NCBI GenBank assembly: GCA_900169235.1
Contig: FWCC01000291.1
Coordinates: 23,298-87,297 of the forward strand
Reading direction: 5' to 3'
DNA length: 64,000 bases
Origin: Zarea fungicola
Lineage: Eukaryota > Ascomycota > Sordariomycetes > Hypocreales > Cordycipitaceae
The stretch's first letter is position 1. Every line of letters starts with the position of its first letter. This document shows, piece by piece, positions 42,542 to 52,537 of this stretch. The notes beneath the pieces were generated by a model that saw only the letters and a list, made by a program, of their open reading frames with translations, was not told where the DNA came from and ran no database searches. The translations under genes and the position numbers were made by a program.

Positions 42542-45444
42542 CCAACGATTTCTTAACTGGCGGATGATGGAATAGAAGGGGAGAGTATTTGATACTATGG
42601 GAAGTTGCGGGAGTACTTTGGCACGCTACATATGTAGCCCGGCAGTAAGCCAAGATTGCATATAATGGCAAAATGTTCTACCGGTGTGCTTGAGTGTGAA
42701 AATTTTGTGCGTTGGATTGGATTGCGCAAGCTGACAATTCATTTGCATAACAAACCTGTTCCTTCTATATGTGATCCGGGACTATTACATTGACTACCGA
42801 CTGCGGGGTTCCCGGTTCCACCTCCAAACTGTTAGCGATCGATTCGCTTTAAATTAATAAACGCCATTTGAGCTTGCATTTCCATTCTCCTTCCTTTTTT
42901 GAAACACAATTTGTAGCTTGTGTTGGGCATCTACAGAGTAGCCGTCGTCATTGTATCTGGGGCCGCTCTAGGCGTCCCACTGCGACGGCTAGATTTTCCA
43001 CAGCCCCCAACAGCCTCGACTGGTGAATGAGAAACACTTTGACAGTCTGGCTGCCTTCCCCTAAAAAGACGGTCTGTGATAGGAACCCGGTCCCTGGTAG
43101 CTTGCTCAGCCATGTTCCCTGGTAGAAAGAATCTGGTAATAACGTCTGTACATATGGAAGGACATGATTATTAGTGGAATACACTAACTAATACTGTAGT
43201 TACTGGTGCAAAAGCCCCTGAACTTGAGCGAGGAGGCGCCACGCTAATGAAAGTCCGGTCTGTCTTCCTGCCTGGTATTGTATGCGCCCCCAAAACGTCA
43301 AAGCGAAGGCCTGAACGGTAGAATTCCTTGCCAAAAAAAAAAAAAAAAAAACCGCCACCGAAAGGCCAAAAGGGGCGAAACAGCGGCAAGAAATGATTGT
43401 ACAAGCATAAAAACGCTTCAAATGCAGTGAGGTTATTACAATGCGGTGGCAGGAGAACAATCAATATCAGACGGTGGCGCCACCTGAAAACTGGATACTT
43501 TGGACGAGATGACAGCCAATAGTTTGACATGCGACAGCCTGAGATGGAGCCGTCATGCATATGCATATGCAAGGGGCAAAAAGTAAAGAAAGATGGCGTT
43601 GTTCCTTTGCTGCAAGATGTTCTGTGGCACTTGCGGTTGGCAATTTGATAAATGTCGTAGCCTTCACTACTCCAATCAGGAATCTGACTTGTTGGTCCGT
43701 TGCTGAAAAGAGAAAACCGCAATGTGCAAGATCTCCAGCAAACGCGAGAGACATGATTTCCTGGCTGTGTGGAGTACTCTGTAGCGATAGACTGTTATTA
43801 GTTCCCGGACCGGGGTTTTGTCTGTGCTGGGACCCGGCGCATGAAGTCCTGGGAGGGTATTTTGCGTGTTTCTATTATGTAGATTGTGCTCCATTGGCCA
43901 CGGTACTTGCGACGGTGGGATCTAGAGAATGGATTACAGGGGGTTCGTACTTTGAAGGCTGTGCGGGCCATGAAGGAATTAATACCAAGACCCAATGACT
44001 TGTCACACTTGAAAAGTTGCGTTTTTCGTATCGCGGAGCCACTCCAAGCCCATCAACAACAAGACGGAGTGTAGATGCAAAGTATAAGGAAAAAGGAAAA
44101 AAAAAAAAGAACGCATCATTTCTAGTGCGATGCAGCAATGAGTTGCAAGCTAGTTATAAAGAGTTTCCCACAGTGTTGCGTAGACCATTGGAGACGATTA
44201 GATTTCGTTCCGTTGCTGGAAACTCAAGGTTCGGCCCTCTGTACTTGATTTATTAATTTATTACCAGTAGCTTTTTATTTTTAGCCTCCGAGCAGACCTT
44301 GTCTAGCGTTCCCGTCAGCCCACGCGAGCGTGTATCTGTCTGCATGGAATTTTTACTCTTGGATACTCCGCGAGAAAAATAGGAAAGGCGCCTTTGATTT
44401 TCCCCACAAGAAAGGCGACGCCATCTTATTAGCCGGCAGTCCCAAGTGTGAGGAGGTTTGAACTGATGAAAAAAAGGGCCCCAGTTTCGCTCCGCGAGAT
44501 GTGGTGTGAGAGAGAGCATGTTATGATCTGTGCGGTGCGGCCCCCCCGTTGCTTTATTATTAGTTTGAGTTCTGAGTGACCTAATAAATGGAATGTGTCA
44601 AGGACGAGACTGTGGGAAAATACATAGGTATCCGTAGCACAAACGCCAGAATTGTCCTTTTCCTTCCCTCCTTCACAACGCAGCCTGCGCGCAGGCTCCA
44701 GCTCCTCTGCGCAATTGCCGTTTGCAGATTTGTCAGGGGAGAGAGGAATCTCAATCGACGACGCACGGGGAGGAGTTGTTAGGACCAAGACAAAACCGAA
44801 GGCGCGCCACTTGTCTTGCTATGATTTCTTGAGCTCATTTTTTTCTTTTTCTTTTTATAACGACGCCACCGCCTCCATCGGCCAGTCACAGACGACTACT
44901 TGGACACTGAGACTCTCTGAATCACAGCTACAACACACACGTACAGGGATCAGGGTGCAGGAAGCGCAATTGAATCAAACAGCTTTCAATTTCCCGCCTT
45001 TTATTAAATTCTGAATCATCAATCTTTTTTCCGGCAAACAAACGACGGCGAACGCTCCTTTCAGCCTAGACAACGCTGGCTGTCTCTGGCGCGCACCAAT
45101 GGTTCTGCGGATTGACTGACACATTCCCCTCAACCCCCTCCACAAAGTCCCTTCTCTAACCCCTGTTGGTACAAGGGGAACTTGGAGAAAGAAAAAAAAA
45201 AAAAGGGACCGACCCTCAGCCTAAATCTGCAGCGCATTGTACAGGACAGGACGCGAGAAGGCAGAGACAAGGAAACCCAGAATTACGGCTGCCACAGTAT
45301 CGCAGCGCTGCATGCGCCGCCTGCAGAAAAACGTGGCCAAGGATCAAGGAGAACAAAAAGAAAGAAGTCAGGCTAATAGAAACAGCGCCCGGGAAAAGCC
45401 AGCCGTGCCACCAGAGGGTAAAGAAAGAGAGAGAAAAAAAGAAA
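42542..45444. other. Intergenic region and long leader before the Sec7 gene
   Basis: About 2.9 kb without a supported gene. It contains A/T runs (about 43334-43352 and 44097-44108) and a plus-strand 147-codon frame at 43555-43998 without recognisable features. The last 350 nt are AG-rich leader of the Sec7-domain gene. That leader has at least two upstream ATGs, at about 45099 (six codons) and at 45312 (55 codons, overlapping the main start). Confidence 0.5.
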
Positions 45445-48400
45445 ATGGCTTCAGGGCAACGCTGGCGTCATCGGCGTGAGAGCAGTGCCTCGTCCACTGG
45501 GATGCCACCGCGCACACCCGAGGGACGTGATTCACACGACCTGTCTCTGTCACCAGGCGATATTACCCGCGACTCTCTTGTCGCTAATATGCTACTGTCT
45601 CTGGACCAATTCTCCCTTGATCAGCAGTTTGGCAACTACGAGGACGACGACGACGACGACGACGACGAATACCACCGAGTCCACCACAACCACCGACAGT
45701 GGGATCCCCCTAGCAGCAGCCCCCCCGTAGCTGAACACAACCACAACTACCACCACCACAGCCGCCACCTGCAGGAGCCGTTTCATGAGACAGCACCAGA
45801 GCCCTGGCGAACTTCACCGGCACATGCCCGTGCTAGACCCCAAGATCCCGCCAATTCCTATCACCACCGAGGCTTCTCATATAGCTCCGATCTGGACACG
45901 GCCGGTACTAGCTCTAGCAAAGTTTCAAGTCCTTCTGACTCGCGAGGCCACAACCACAACCACACGGCTCCCATTACCACAGCGGCCAACAAATCCAGCT
46001 CCAGCACCACAAACGGCGCCGCGGCCGCCTCCTCCTCGACCAGGGACAAACTCGGCATTGCCAACGCAAACCTCCAAGCTGCCCTGTCAGGATTCACACT
46101 TCCGCCCAGCAACCACCAACGACCCGTGACGCCCCCGGGTCGCGGAGCGAGCCAGAGCTTCGACCGTGCCCGCCCCCGCCGTATCCCGCTCAACTCCAAA
46201 CCCCCAGACAGCTACCACCAATTCCTCGCCGAGTCGGTCATATCCCCTACTACCAGCGACCCCTATCGACAGAAGAGCAGCAGCCGCCGCAGCAAAAGCG
46301 CCGGCGGCTCCGTCTCGCGAAGGAGGCACCAGCACGGACAGTCCTCGCGGTCTCGGCCGCCTCTGCCATCGCCTTCCGTGATTGACTACGACGTCGATTA
46401 TCTTAACGACGACTACGGTGCCGCCCCAACACCTACCGTCCCATCTGGACCCCGTCACCGCGGCGTGAGCGGTGCCTCTGACCGGCCGCTGCCTTCCTCG
46501 GCGTCGCGTGAGCCCCTGAACCCCCCTCCCGAGCGCAAGCGCAGCACCAGCCGCTCTCTCTCCCTCCGGAGCTCGTCGGGCAAGAACAGGCAGGCCGCTA
46601 CCGCTGCCGCTGCTGCTCGCCAGCAGCAACCGCCCCCGATGCCTGTCGACGACTTTGAGTCGGCGCCCGCGCCCAGTGTCGGCTACGGCAAGGCCAAAGA
46701 TGAACAGAGAGCCACGACATCACACTCTACGCATAATAGCCAGTATCAGCAGCAACAATTGCAAAAGGAGAAACCTGGTTTCTTTCGTCGCGTCTTCGGT
46801 GGCGGTGGCTCCTCTCGAAACATGCTCGCACCCAATGACCATGTGCCGCATTCCTCCTCCACCACGCAGCGGCCTCCCTCCTCGCCCTCGCGAAACGAAC
46901 GCCCGTCGAGCGGCAGACTGACTAAGGAACAATCCAGGTCAACATCGGTGCCACCCTCGCGCGACACCTCATCTTCACAGTCACATCGACCGCCTCCACC
47001 ACCTGTACCACCTCTACAGAAAAAGACTTCTTCCTTCTTTCGCCGGCGTAAGAAGTCGGTTGTCGACGATGCTCCGCCTTTGCCATCCAACATCCCGCCC
47101 CTCCCCAATGTATCTGTTGCTGTCCTCTCTGCCGAGACGACTGCAGGAGCCGACGATCCCAGCCCCGTCAGCAGCCTACGCCAAGCATTGGACCCCTATC
47201 TTCGGAACAGCGCCGGCTCGGCCAAAAACACAAGCGCCCCAGGCAAGCCTACTGCCCTGGCCGACATTACAAATGTAAGTGCAGATGTCGACGATGATCA
47301 AGACGACGAGCCGCGGCAAGAGTTTCAGCGAGACTTTTCACCCGACTATGAACCGAGTCCCAATGCCCGAATCCGCACAGTAACCAAGGAGTCTGAAAAT
47401 ACCCGCGACGCTGCCCGAGCCAGAAAGGCGACCTCACCCAGAGCGGCAAATTCGAAACCTGCAACCAGCAAAACTTTCCTCGACCTAGACGGCGGTAGTG
47501 ACGACGAACAGGCGAGTAGATACCGAGCCGGTCGCTATAAATCGGGCAGCGGTTCACGAAACGACACCAGCCAGGACGATACCATCCGAGCCGGTAAGAA
47601 GCCTCCTCGCATCACAGACCAACCCAACCCTGGCCCAAGCCGCAGTCGATCAAATCTCAGACTCCCAAGCGATGGCAACCGTTCTGTGAGTGCTGGCACC
47701 ATGTCAACGGAAACGGACTACAAATCCGCACCCAGCGCGCCTCCAAGCGTGCGTGTAGAAGACTCGGACGAGCCGAGTTCTGCCAAGGCGATTGGCAAGG
47801 ATCTCGAGGCAATGCAAGCCAAGGGCCTTGACGAGCCTTTGTTTATCATTGGCGAACCCACCGAGGACGACAAACTCAAGGCCAAGAAGATTTACGACGG
47901 CCTCGAGGATTTCATCCAGAAGGACAAGGCGGCGGCATGGATGGGCGAGGAGGGCCCAATACGAAAGCGCACACTACAGGCATACATGGAGCTGTACAAT
48001 TTCACAGACAAAAGTATCGTGTCGGCCCTGCGTAGTATCTGCGAACGACTCATTCTCCGTGCCGAAACCCAGCAAGTCGACCGCATCCTGGTTGCATTTT
48101 CCAAGCGTTGGTGTGATTGCAATCCCGACCACGGCTTCAAGGCAACCGATATTATCCATACCATCTGCTATTCAATCATGCTTCTCAACACCGACTTGCA
48201 CGTCGCCGATATTGAACAGAAAATGACTCGTAGCCAATTCGTCAAAAACACTCTATCGACCATTCGGCAGGCGCTCCTGGAGTCAAAACCCGATGCCTTC
48301 CAGAGACCCAGCATCTTACCCGACAAGAGCCCTATGCCCGCTCTGGACTCTCAAACAGGTGAGTCAGATCGCTCAACCATTCGCAATTCTTTCCGCCCGC

Positions 48401-50145
48401 CGCCGAAGTCAGAAACGCAAGGTCCAGAGGAAGACTGTGGGCCACTCGTCAAGAACAGCTGGAACGTCCCGCTGCGTGCTTGGGAGGAAATGGTCGAGCA
48501 GGTTCTCAAGAGCATTTACAACTCTATTCGCGACGACCGACTGCCTCTATTTGGTGCCGAGGATCGAACCCTCGGTGCAGCCCCGTCGCAAAGTAACCTT
48601 TCCGTCATGGGCATGTTGAAACGTACTCCCAGTGTATTGAGCAAGGCACCGTCAGAAGGACAGGGCTCGACCCGTGGGCGTATAGCTGACGGTGGCCGCA
48701 GCACCGCATCGAGATGGACGTCGAAAAGTCGATCCCGCCCTGGACTGGGACGCAACGGCATGGCCTCAAGCAGGACAAGCTTCGACGACGATAACTCCTT
48801 GTGGAGCCCTGCCATGTCATCAGCCACTTGGAGCCGCTATTCGCTCGGACGTACGCAGGCGTCCATGTCACAGGATTCCTTTGCATCGTCCATGCCGAGG
48901 GGCGACTACCAACAATCGATTGGCTTTGCTAACGCGCTGAGTCAGTCCATCATCCGCGACGAGGATCTCAATGGCAATGAAACCGCCCCATCTATTATGA
49001 GCAGCGATTTCATGTCTACGCAATTGCTTGAGGACGAGTCTCTCGAGCTAGCTGGCCCGCCTTGGGTCAAGGAAGGCATGGTTGTCCACAAACACCATCT
49101 TGATGGGCTGGGGAAGCGAGCCAAGGACCGAAACTGGTCTGAGGTCTTTGCCGTCGTGCAAAAGGGTCAACTTAGTCTGTTTTCTTTTAGCTTAAGCAAG
49201 TCTGCTCGACAAAAGGTGCGACCCCGCACCACTGGCCGGATCACTGCTCCTGTCGGTGGTGGAAACTGGCAGGACAATGCTGTTAACGTCGGCACATTCA
49301 ACCTTCGACTCACGCTGGCCTCGGCGTTGCCGTCCCCAGGATATTCGCGCTCGCGCCCGTATGTCTGGGCTCTCAGCCTGCCTACCGGTGCCGTCCACCT
49401 CTTCCAGGTCGGCACGCCAGAAATCATCCGTGAGTTTGTCAACTCGGCCAACTACTGGAGCGCACGGCTCAGCACACACCCCCTGGTCGGTGGCATAAGC
49501 AACATCGAGTACGGGTGGAGTGATTCCATCGTTAATAACGCACTGGTGTCCGCCATCAACGGCGAGTCAAGCCCACCGCCAACAGGCACTACCACGCAGC
49601 CGCCGCAGAGTGGTCACACGCGCAAGTCGAGCGCACAGAGCATCGCCATGAGCATGAAGTCACTAAGCTTTGACCACGGCAGCGGTGTCAGCTTCACGCA
49701 CAGCAGCCGCGGCGGTAAGCTTCCGGGCGACCGAGTACATATTGCTCCGTGGGCACCTCCGACGCAAAGCGTGAGGCCGAGCAACTTTTCAGAGGCAGAG
49801 CAGCTAGAAGCTCTCGAGGCATACGTTCGGAGCATCGAAGGTGACCTACAGTCGCACAACCAGCTACGCAGCCCCATGTTGCTCGCCTTTACACCGCGCG
49901 GACAGAATGCGGCCAAAGCCATGGCAAACTGGGAGCGCAAGAGTTCGTATTTGCTCCGCGAGATTGTCAAGTTCCGCACCTATGTCGATTGTCTGCACCA
50001 GGCTGAGACGCGCCGGCGCGAAGTGTACAAGGAGCGGGATCTTGCGCAGAGGGCGGCCCGTGGCGACCTGAGTGATACGGATAGTGATGGAAGCGGTGGC
50101 GGTGGCGATGCAGACGAGGGCAATGAGACTTTGCGACCAGAGTAG
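45445..50145 (+). CDS. Sec7-PH domain Arf guanine-nucleotide exchange factor
   Basis: Single-exon open frame for 1566 residues. The first 780 residues are low-complexity and likely disordered: Ser/Arg/Pro/His rich, with eight Asp encoded by (GAC)8 and many SH3-like Pro tracts. A Sec7 domain spans about 780-960 ('DKAAAWMGEEGPIRKRTLQAYMELYNFTDKSI' and 'IICTICY/LLNTDLHVADIEQKMTRSQFVKN'-type sequence), with the Glu of the exchange loop in MGEEGP. A PH domain follows at about 1207-1345 (MVVHKHHLDGLGKRAKDRNWSEVFAVV). The end has a helical segment and an acidic Gly tail. Sec7 domains load GTP on Arf GTPases; the PH domain binds phosphoinositides. The Sec7-PH order resembles yeast Syt1, but orthology is inferred. 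A GTAAGT..TTTCAG pair at 47275-47328 could be an in-frame 54-nt intron; without a clear branch site I left it coding. Confidence 0.92.
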   Translation: MASGQRWRHRRESSASSTGMPPRTPEGRDSHDLSLSPGDITRDSLVANMLLSLDQFSLDQQFGNYEDDDDDDDDEYHRVHHNHRQWDPPSSSPPVAEHNHNYHHHSRHLQEPFHETAPEPWRTSPAHARARPQDPANSYHHRGFSYSSDLDTAGTSSSKVSSPSDSRGHNHNHTAPITTAANKSSSSTTNGAAAASSSTRDKLGIANANLQAALSGFTLPPSNHQRPVTPPGRGASQSFDRARPRRIPLNSKPPDSYHQFLAESVISPTTSDPYRQKSSSRRSKSAGGSVSRRRHQHGQSSRSRPPLPSPSVIDYDVDYLNDDYGAAPTPTVPSGPRHRGVSGASDRPLPSSASREPLNPPPERKRSTSRSLSLRSSSGKNRQAATAAAAARQQQPPPMPVDDFESAPAPSVGYGKAKDEQRATTSHSTHNSQYQQQQLQKEKPGFFRRVFGGGGSSRNMLAPNDHVPHSSSTTQRPPSSPSRNERPSSGRLTKEQSRSTSVPPSRDTSSSQSHRPPPPPVPPLQKKTSSFFRRRKKSVVDDAPPLPSNIPPLPNVSVAVLSAETTAGADDPSPVSSLRQALDPYLRNSAGSAKNTSAPGKPTALADITNVSADVDDDQDDEPRQEFQRDFSPDYEPSPNARIRTVTKESENTRDAARARKATSPRAANSKPATSKTFLDLDGGSDDEQASRYRAGRYKSGSGSRNDTSQDDTIRAGKKPPRITDQPNPGPSRSRSNLRLPSDGNRSVSAGTMSTETDYKSAPSAPPSVRVEDSDEPSSAKAIGKDLEAMQAKGLDEPLFIIGEPTEDDKLKAKKIYDGLEDFIQKDKAAAWMGEEGPIRKRTLQAYMELYNFTDKSIVSALRSICERLILRAETQQVDRILVAFSKRWCDCNPDHGFKATDIIHTICYSIMLLNTDLHVADIEQKMTRSQFVKNTLSTIRQALLESKPDAFQRPSILPDKSPMPALDSQTGESDRSTIRNSFRPPPKSETQGPEEDCGPLVKNSWNVPLRAWEEMVEQVLKSIYNSIRDDRLPLFGAEDRTLGAAPSQSNLSVMGMLKRTPSVLSKAPSEGQGSTRGRIADGGRSTASRWTSKSRSRPGLGRNGMASSRTSFDDDNSLWSPAMSSATWSRYSLGRTQASMSQDSFASSMPRGDYQQSIGFANALSQSIIRDEDLNGNETAPSIMSSDFMSTQLLEDESLELAGPPWVKEGMVVHKHHLDGLGKRAKDRNWSEVFAVVQKGQLSLFSFSLSKSARQKVRPRTTGRITAPVGGGNWQDNAVNVGTFNLRLTLASALPSPGYSRSRPYVWALSLPTGAVHLFQVGTPEIIREFVNSANYWSARLSTHPLVGGISNIEYGWSDSIVNNALVSAINGESSPPPTGTTTQPPQSGHTRKSSAQSIAMSMKSLSFDHGSGVSFTHSSRGGKLPGDRVHIAPWAPPTQSVRPSNFSEAEQLEALEAYVRSIEGDLQSHNQLRSPMLLAFTPRGQNAAKAMANWERKSSYLLREIVKFRTYVDCLHQAETRRREVYKERDLAQRAARGDLSDTDSDGSGGGGDADEGNETLRPE
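45643..45666. repeat. (GAC)8 trinucleotide repeat, coding
   Basis: Eight tandem GAC codons encode a run of eight Asp near residue 70 of the Sec7-PH protein. Length polymorphism between strains is likely. Confidence 0.9.
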
Positions 50146-51145
50146 TCAAAGCCTGATGCATCTTTTAAAGTCTTCTTGATTCTAATTTACCTTAACACGC
50201 GGTAGTTTTTTCTTTCTTTATATATATCTTGACTTCCTCGCCTCTGGCTTTTGCCTCCCTAGTCCTGAATATTTGGCTTTACATTCACTGCTGTTTACTC
50301 TTGTATCTCTCTTTCTGTACCAGGCTGAGACATGTACCAGCAGCCGCCAAGAGGACTCTTAAAGAGGTATTTATTGCTATCTATAGCAAAGGGGAAGAGG
50401 CATGGCAACACTTTTATGCTTGGAGCGGCACTACCGGCATCGCGACGACATATATTTTCTTCCTCTTGTTTTGTCCCCTTGCATTTGCCAAACAGAAAAA
50501 ACGTGTATGGACTTGTGTGTTGGTGGAAGGAGTTCTATTTCATTTTAATCAGGACCTTTCCTTCTTACCCTATTTATCTGTTATTATCTTTTTTGTATGA
50601 ATACGACCTTTTTATGACTACATTTTTCCTCTCGTAATTCTTATCAAGAATAAATTCCGGTTGACCATGTCTTGTTTTCGTAGGTTTCTGATGCAAGACA
50701 GTACATATATATACCCTGTTTCGCGGCACTACACCACCACTCCTGCGTCGTTTACGCGGAATGGCGGATCATTGAATTCGAGCATGTTGATAACTACTAT
50801 TGCCTTCTTAGAAGTAATCAAGTCCTCCAAATAGAACCAGAGTAGCGGCTCAAGGACCTTCCCTAGATGGATGGATGCAGGTTTGACCCAATTAAGGCTC
50901 GTTAGCCCGACGTAAGCCGACCGCCGACCGCCGACACCCAGAACCTCACTTACGCCGTAGCAACGCCATATCCGTTCTCCATCCAGCATATTCCCCACGA
51001 TCCATTCTTCTTCTTTCCCGCATTTCATCTCAATTGCATATATAATAAGGGTAAGTTAGCTCGGTGGCTACCACTTATATATTGATTGAAAAGCCCTGAC
51101 GCCTTTCTCATAGGCTGTTCTGTTGCTCCTCATCTGGCGATAACC
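50146..51145. other. Intergenic region, no supported gene
   Basis: 1.0 kb between two plus-strand genes. The first 500 nt are T-rich 3' flank of the Sec7-PH gene. A TATATATAT run lies near 50219-50229 and another near 50703-50713. No coding frame is supported. The end carries the promoter of the enoyl-CoA hydratase-like gene. Confidence 0.5.
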
Positions 51146-52251
51146 ATGGCTGCCCGGGTTTCCCGTCGCGCTGTACCGTCCACCGCGACATACTTCCTCG
51201 TCCGTCCCTCCGCCGTCGGCGGCCACACAGCAGCAGCCTCTGCCTCGCGCTTCTACTCTGCCCAGGCCGAGCCGCTCATCCGCATCGCCAACCTCCCTGC
51301 CGGCGCCACCGGCCACATCCGTGTCCTTGAGCTCAACCGAGCTTCAGCCCGCAACGCAATCTCGAAGGGCCTCCTCGCCGCCCTCCGTGCCGAGGTCGAC
51401 TCCATTCACGCCCAGTATGGCCCCAACGGCGAGGAGCTTTCCGCCGCTACGACTGCCCAGAATGGTCCGACCCGCGCCCTTGTTATTGCCAGCGCTGTTG
51501 ACTCGTGCTTTTGCGCCGGTGCCGACCTGAAGGAGCGCCGCGGCTTCACCCAAGAAGAGTGAGAGCAGCCTCTGCCCCCCGGGACCTCTGCTATAGCTCA
51601 GAAAAGCCTCTTTACCTTTGTTTTCATCGGCACTCAACCAGAGTCTTCTTCCTCTAACCTCTTTTTCTCTCTAGGACGAACGAATTCCTCACGAACCTCC
51701 GCGCGACGTTTGCCTCCCTCTCTGAGCTCCCCATCCCCACCATCTCCGCCATCTCCTCCATCGCGCTCGGAGGCGGCCTCGAGCTCGCCCTCTCCACCCA
51801 CTTCCGAGTTCTCTCCTCCAATGCGACCGTCGGTCTCCCCGAGACGCGCCTCGGCATCATCCCTGGCGCCGGCGGCACTCACCGTCTCACCGGCCTCGTC
51901 GGCCTCGGTCGCGCTCGCGATCTGATCCTCACGGGCCGCCGCGTCGCCGCCCCCGAGGCCTACTTCCTAGGCATCGCGGACCGCCTCGTAGAGGTTGTGC
52001 CCGAGGACGAGCGCGACGCCTCGGATATCCTCCCCGCCGCCCGCAAGGCCGCCCTGTCCGAGGCCGTCCGCCTTGCCCAGGAGATTTGCGAGGGCGGGCC
52101 CGTGGCCATTCGCGCCGCCCTGCAGGCCGTTGCGTGGGCGCGTCCTGACAAGGAGAATGAAATGTACGAGCGTGTCGTGGCCACCGAGGACAGGAATGAG
52201 GCCCTCAAAGCGTTTCAGGAGAAGCGTAAGCCAGTCTTCAAGGGAAGGTAG
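51146..52251 (+). CDS. Enoyl-CoA hydratase family, methylglutaconyl-CoA hydratase-like, mitochondrial
   Basis: Predicted 329-residue protein from two exons, 51146-51558 and 51675-52251, with a 116-nt intron (GTGAGA donor, CTCTAG acceptor) joining TQEE/TNEF. The crotonase fold shows SCFCAGADLKERR (oxyanion-hole loop), SSIALGGGLELALSTHFRV, and GLPETRLGIIPGAGGTHRL with the catalytic Glu. CAGADLKER and LPETRLGIIPGAGGT are typical of AUH-type 3-methylglutaconyl-CoA hydratases of leucine breakdown, which is the best assignment. The first about 45 residues (MAARVSRRAVPSTATYFLVRP) are Arg/Ser/Ala rich without acidic residues, fitting a mitochondrial presequence ending near FYSAQ. The start is the first ATG in frame. 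Codon use strongly favours C-ending codons, more so than in the neighbouring Ubp2-like gene. Confidence 0.92.
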
Positions 52252-52537
52252 AGAAACCAACTACTAACCCCCCCAAAAATTGTAACAGTATAACGAGCCA
52301 GCAAAAAAATGGGAAGCAAATTCAATAACTTTTTCTATAAAACGTTGAATAATGATTGTTTTGTATCGTTAAACAATGCGGCAAAGAGAAAACTATACCG
52401 CTACGCAATCGTGGCATGTATTTATTAATATTACAAAGTCGCTAATCAGCCAAGCTAAGCACTTAAAAGAGAAACCCGTTGATCATAATAAAGACGAATG
52501 CAGTACCGTCTCAAAGAAGCAATGCCGGAACAGCGTA
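52252..52537. other. Convergent 3' spacer
   Basis: 286 nt, AT-rich, between convergent gene ends. No feature is seen. Confidence 0.5.

Noticed and set aside
43555..43998. 147-codon plus-strand frame upstream of the Sec7-PH gene
   Set aside because: No recognisable domain, many Cys and Trp scattered without pattern; treated as chance.
48550..48580. tRNA-like GAGGATCGAACCCTCGG segment inside the Sec7-PH gene
   Set aside because: Resembles only a T arm; no acceptor stem or anticodon arm around it, and it is coding.
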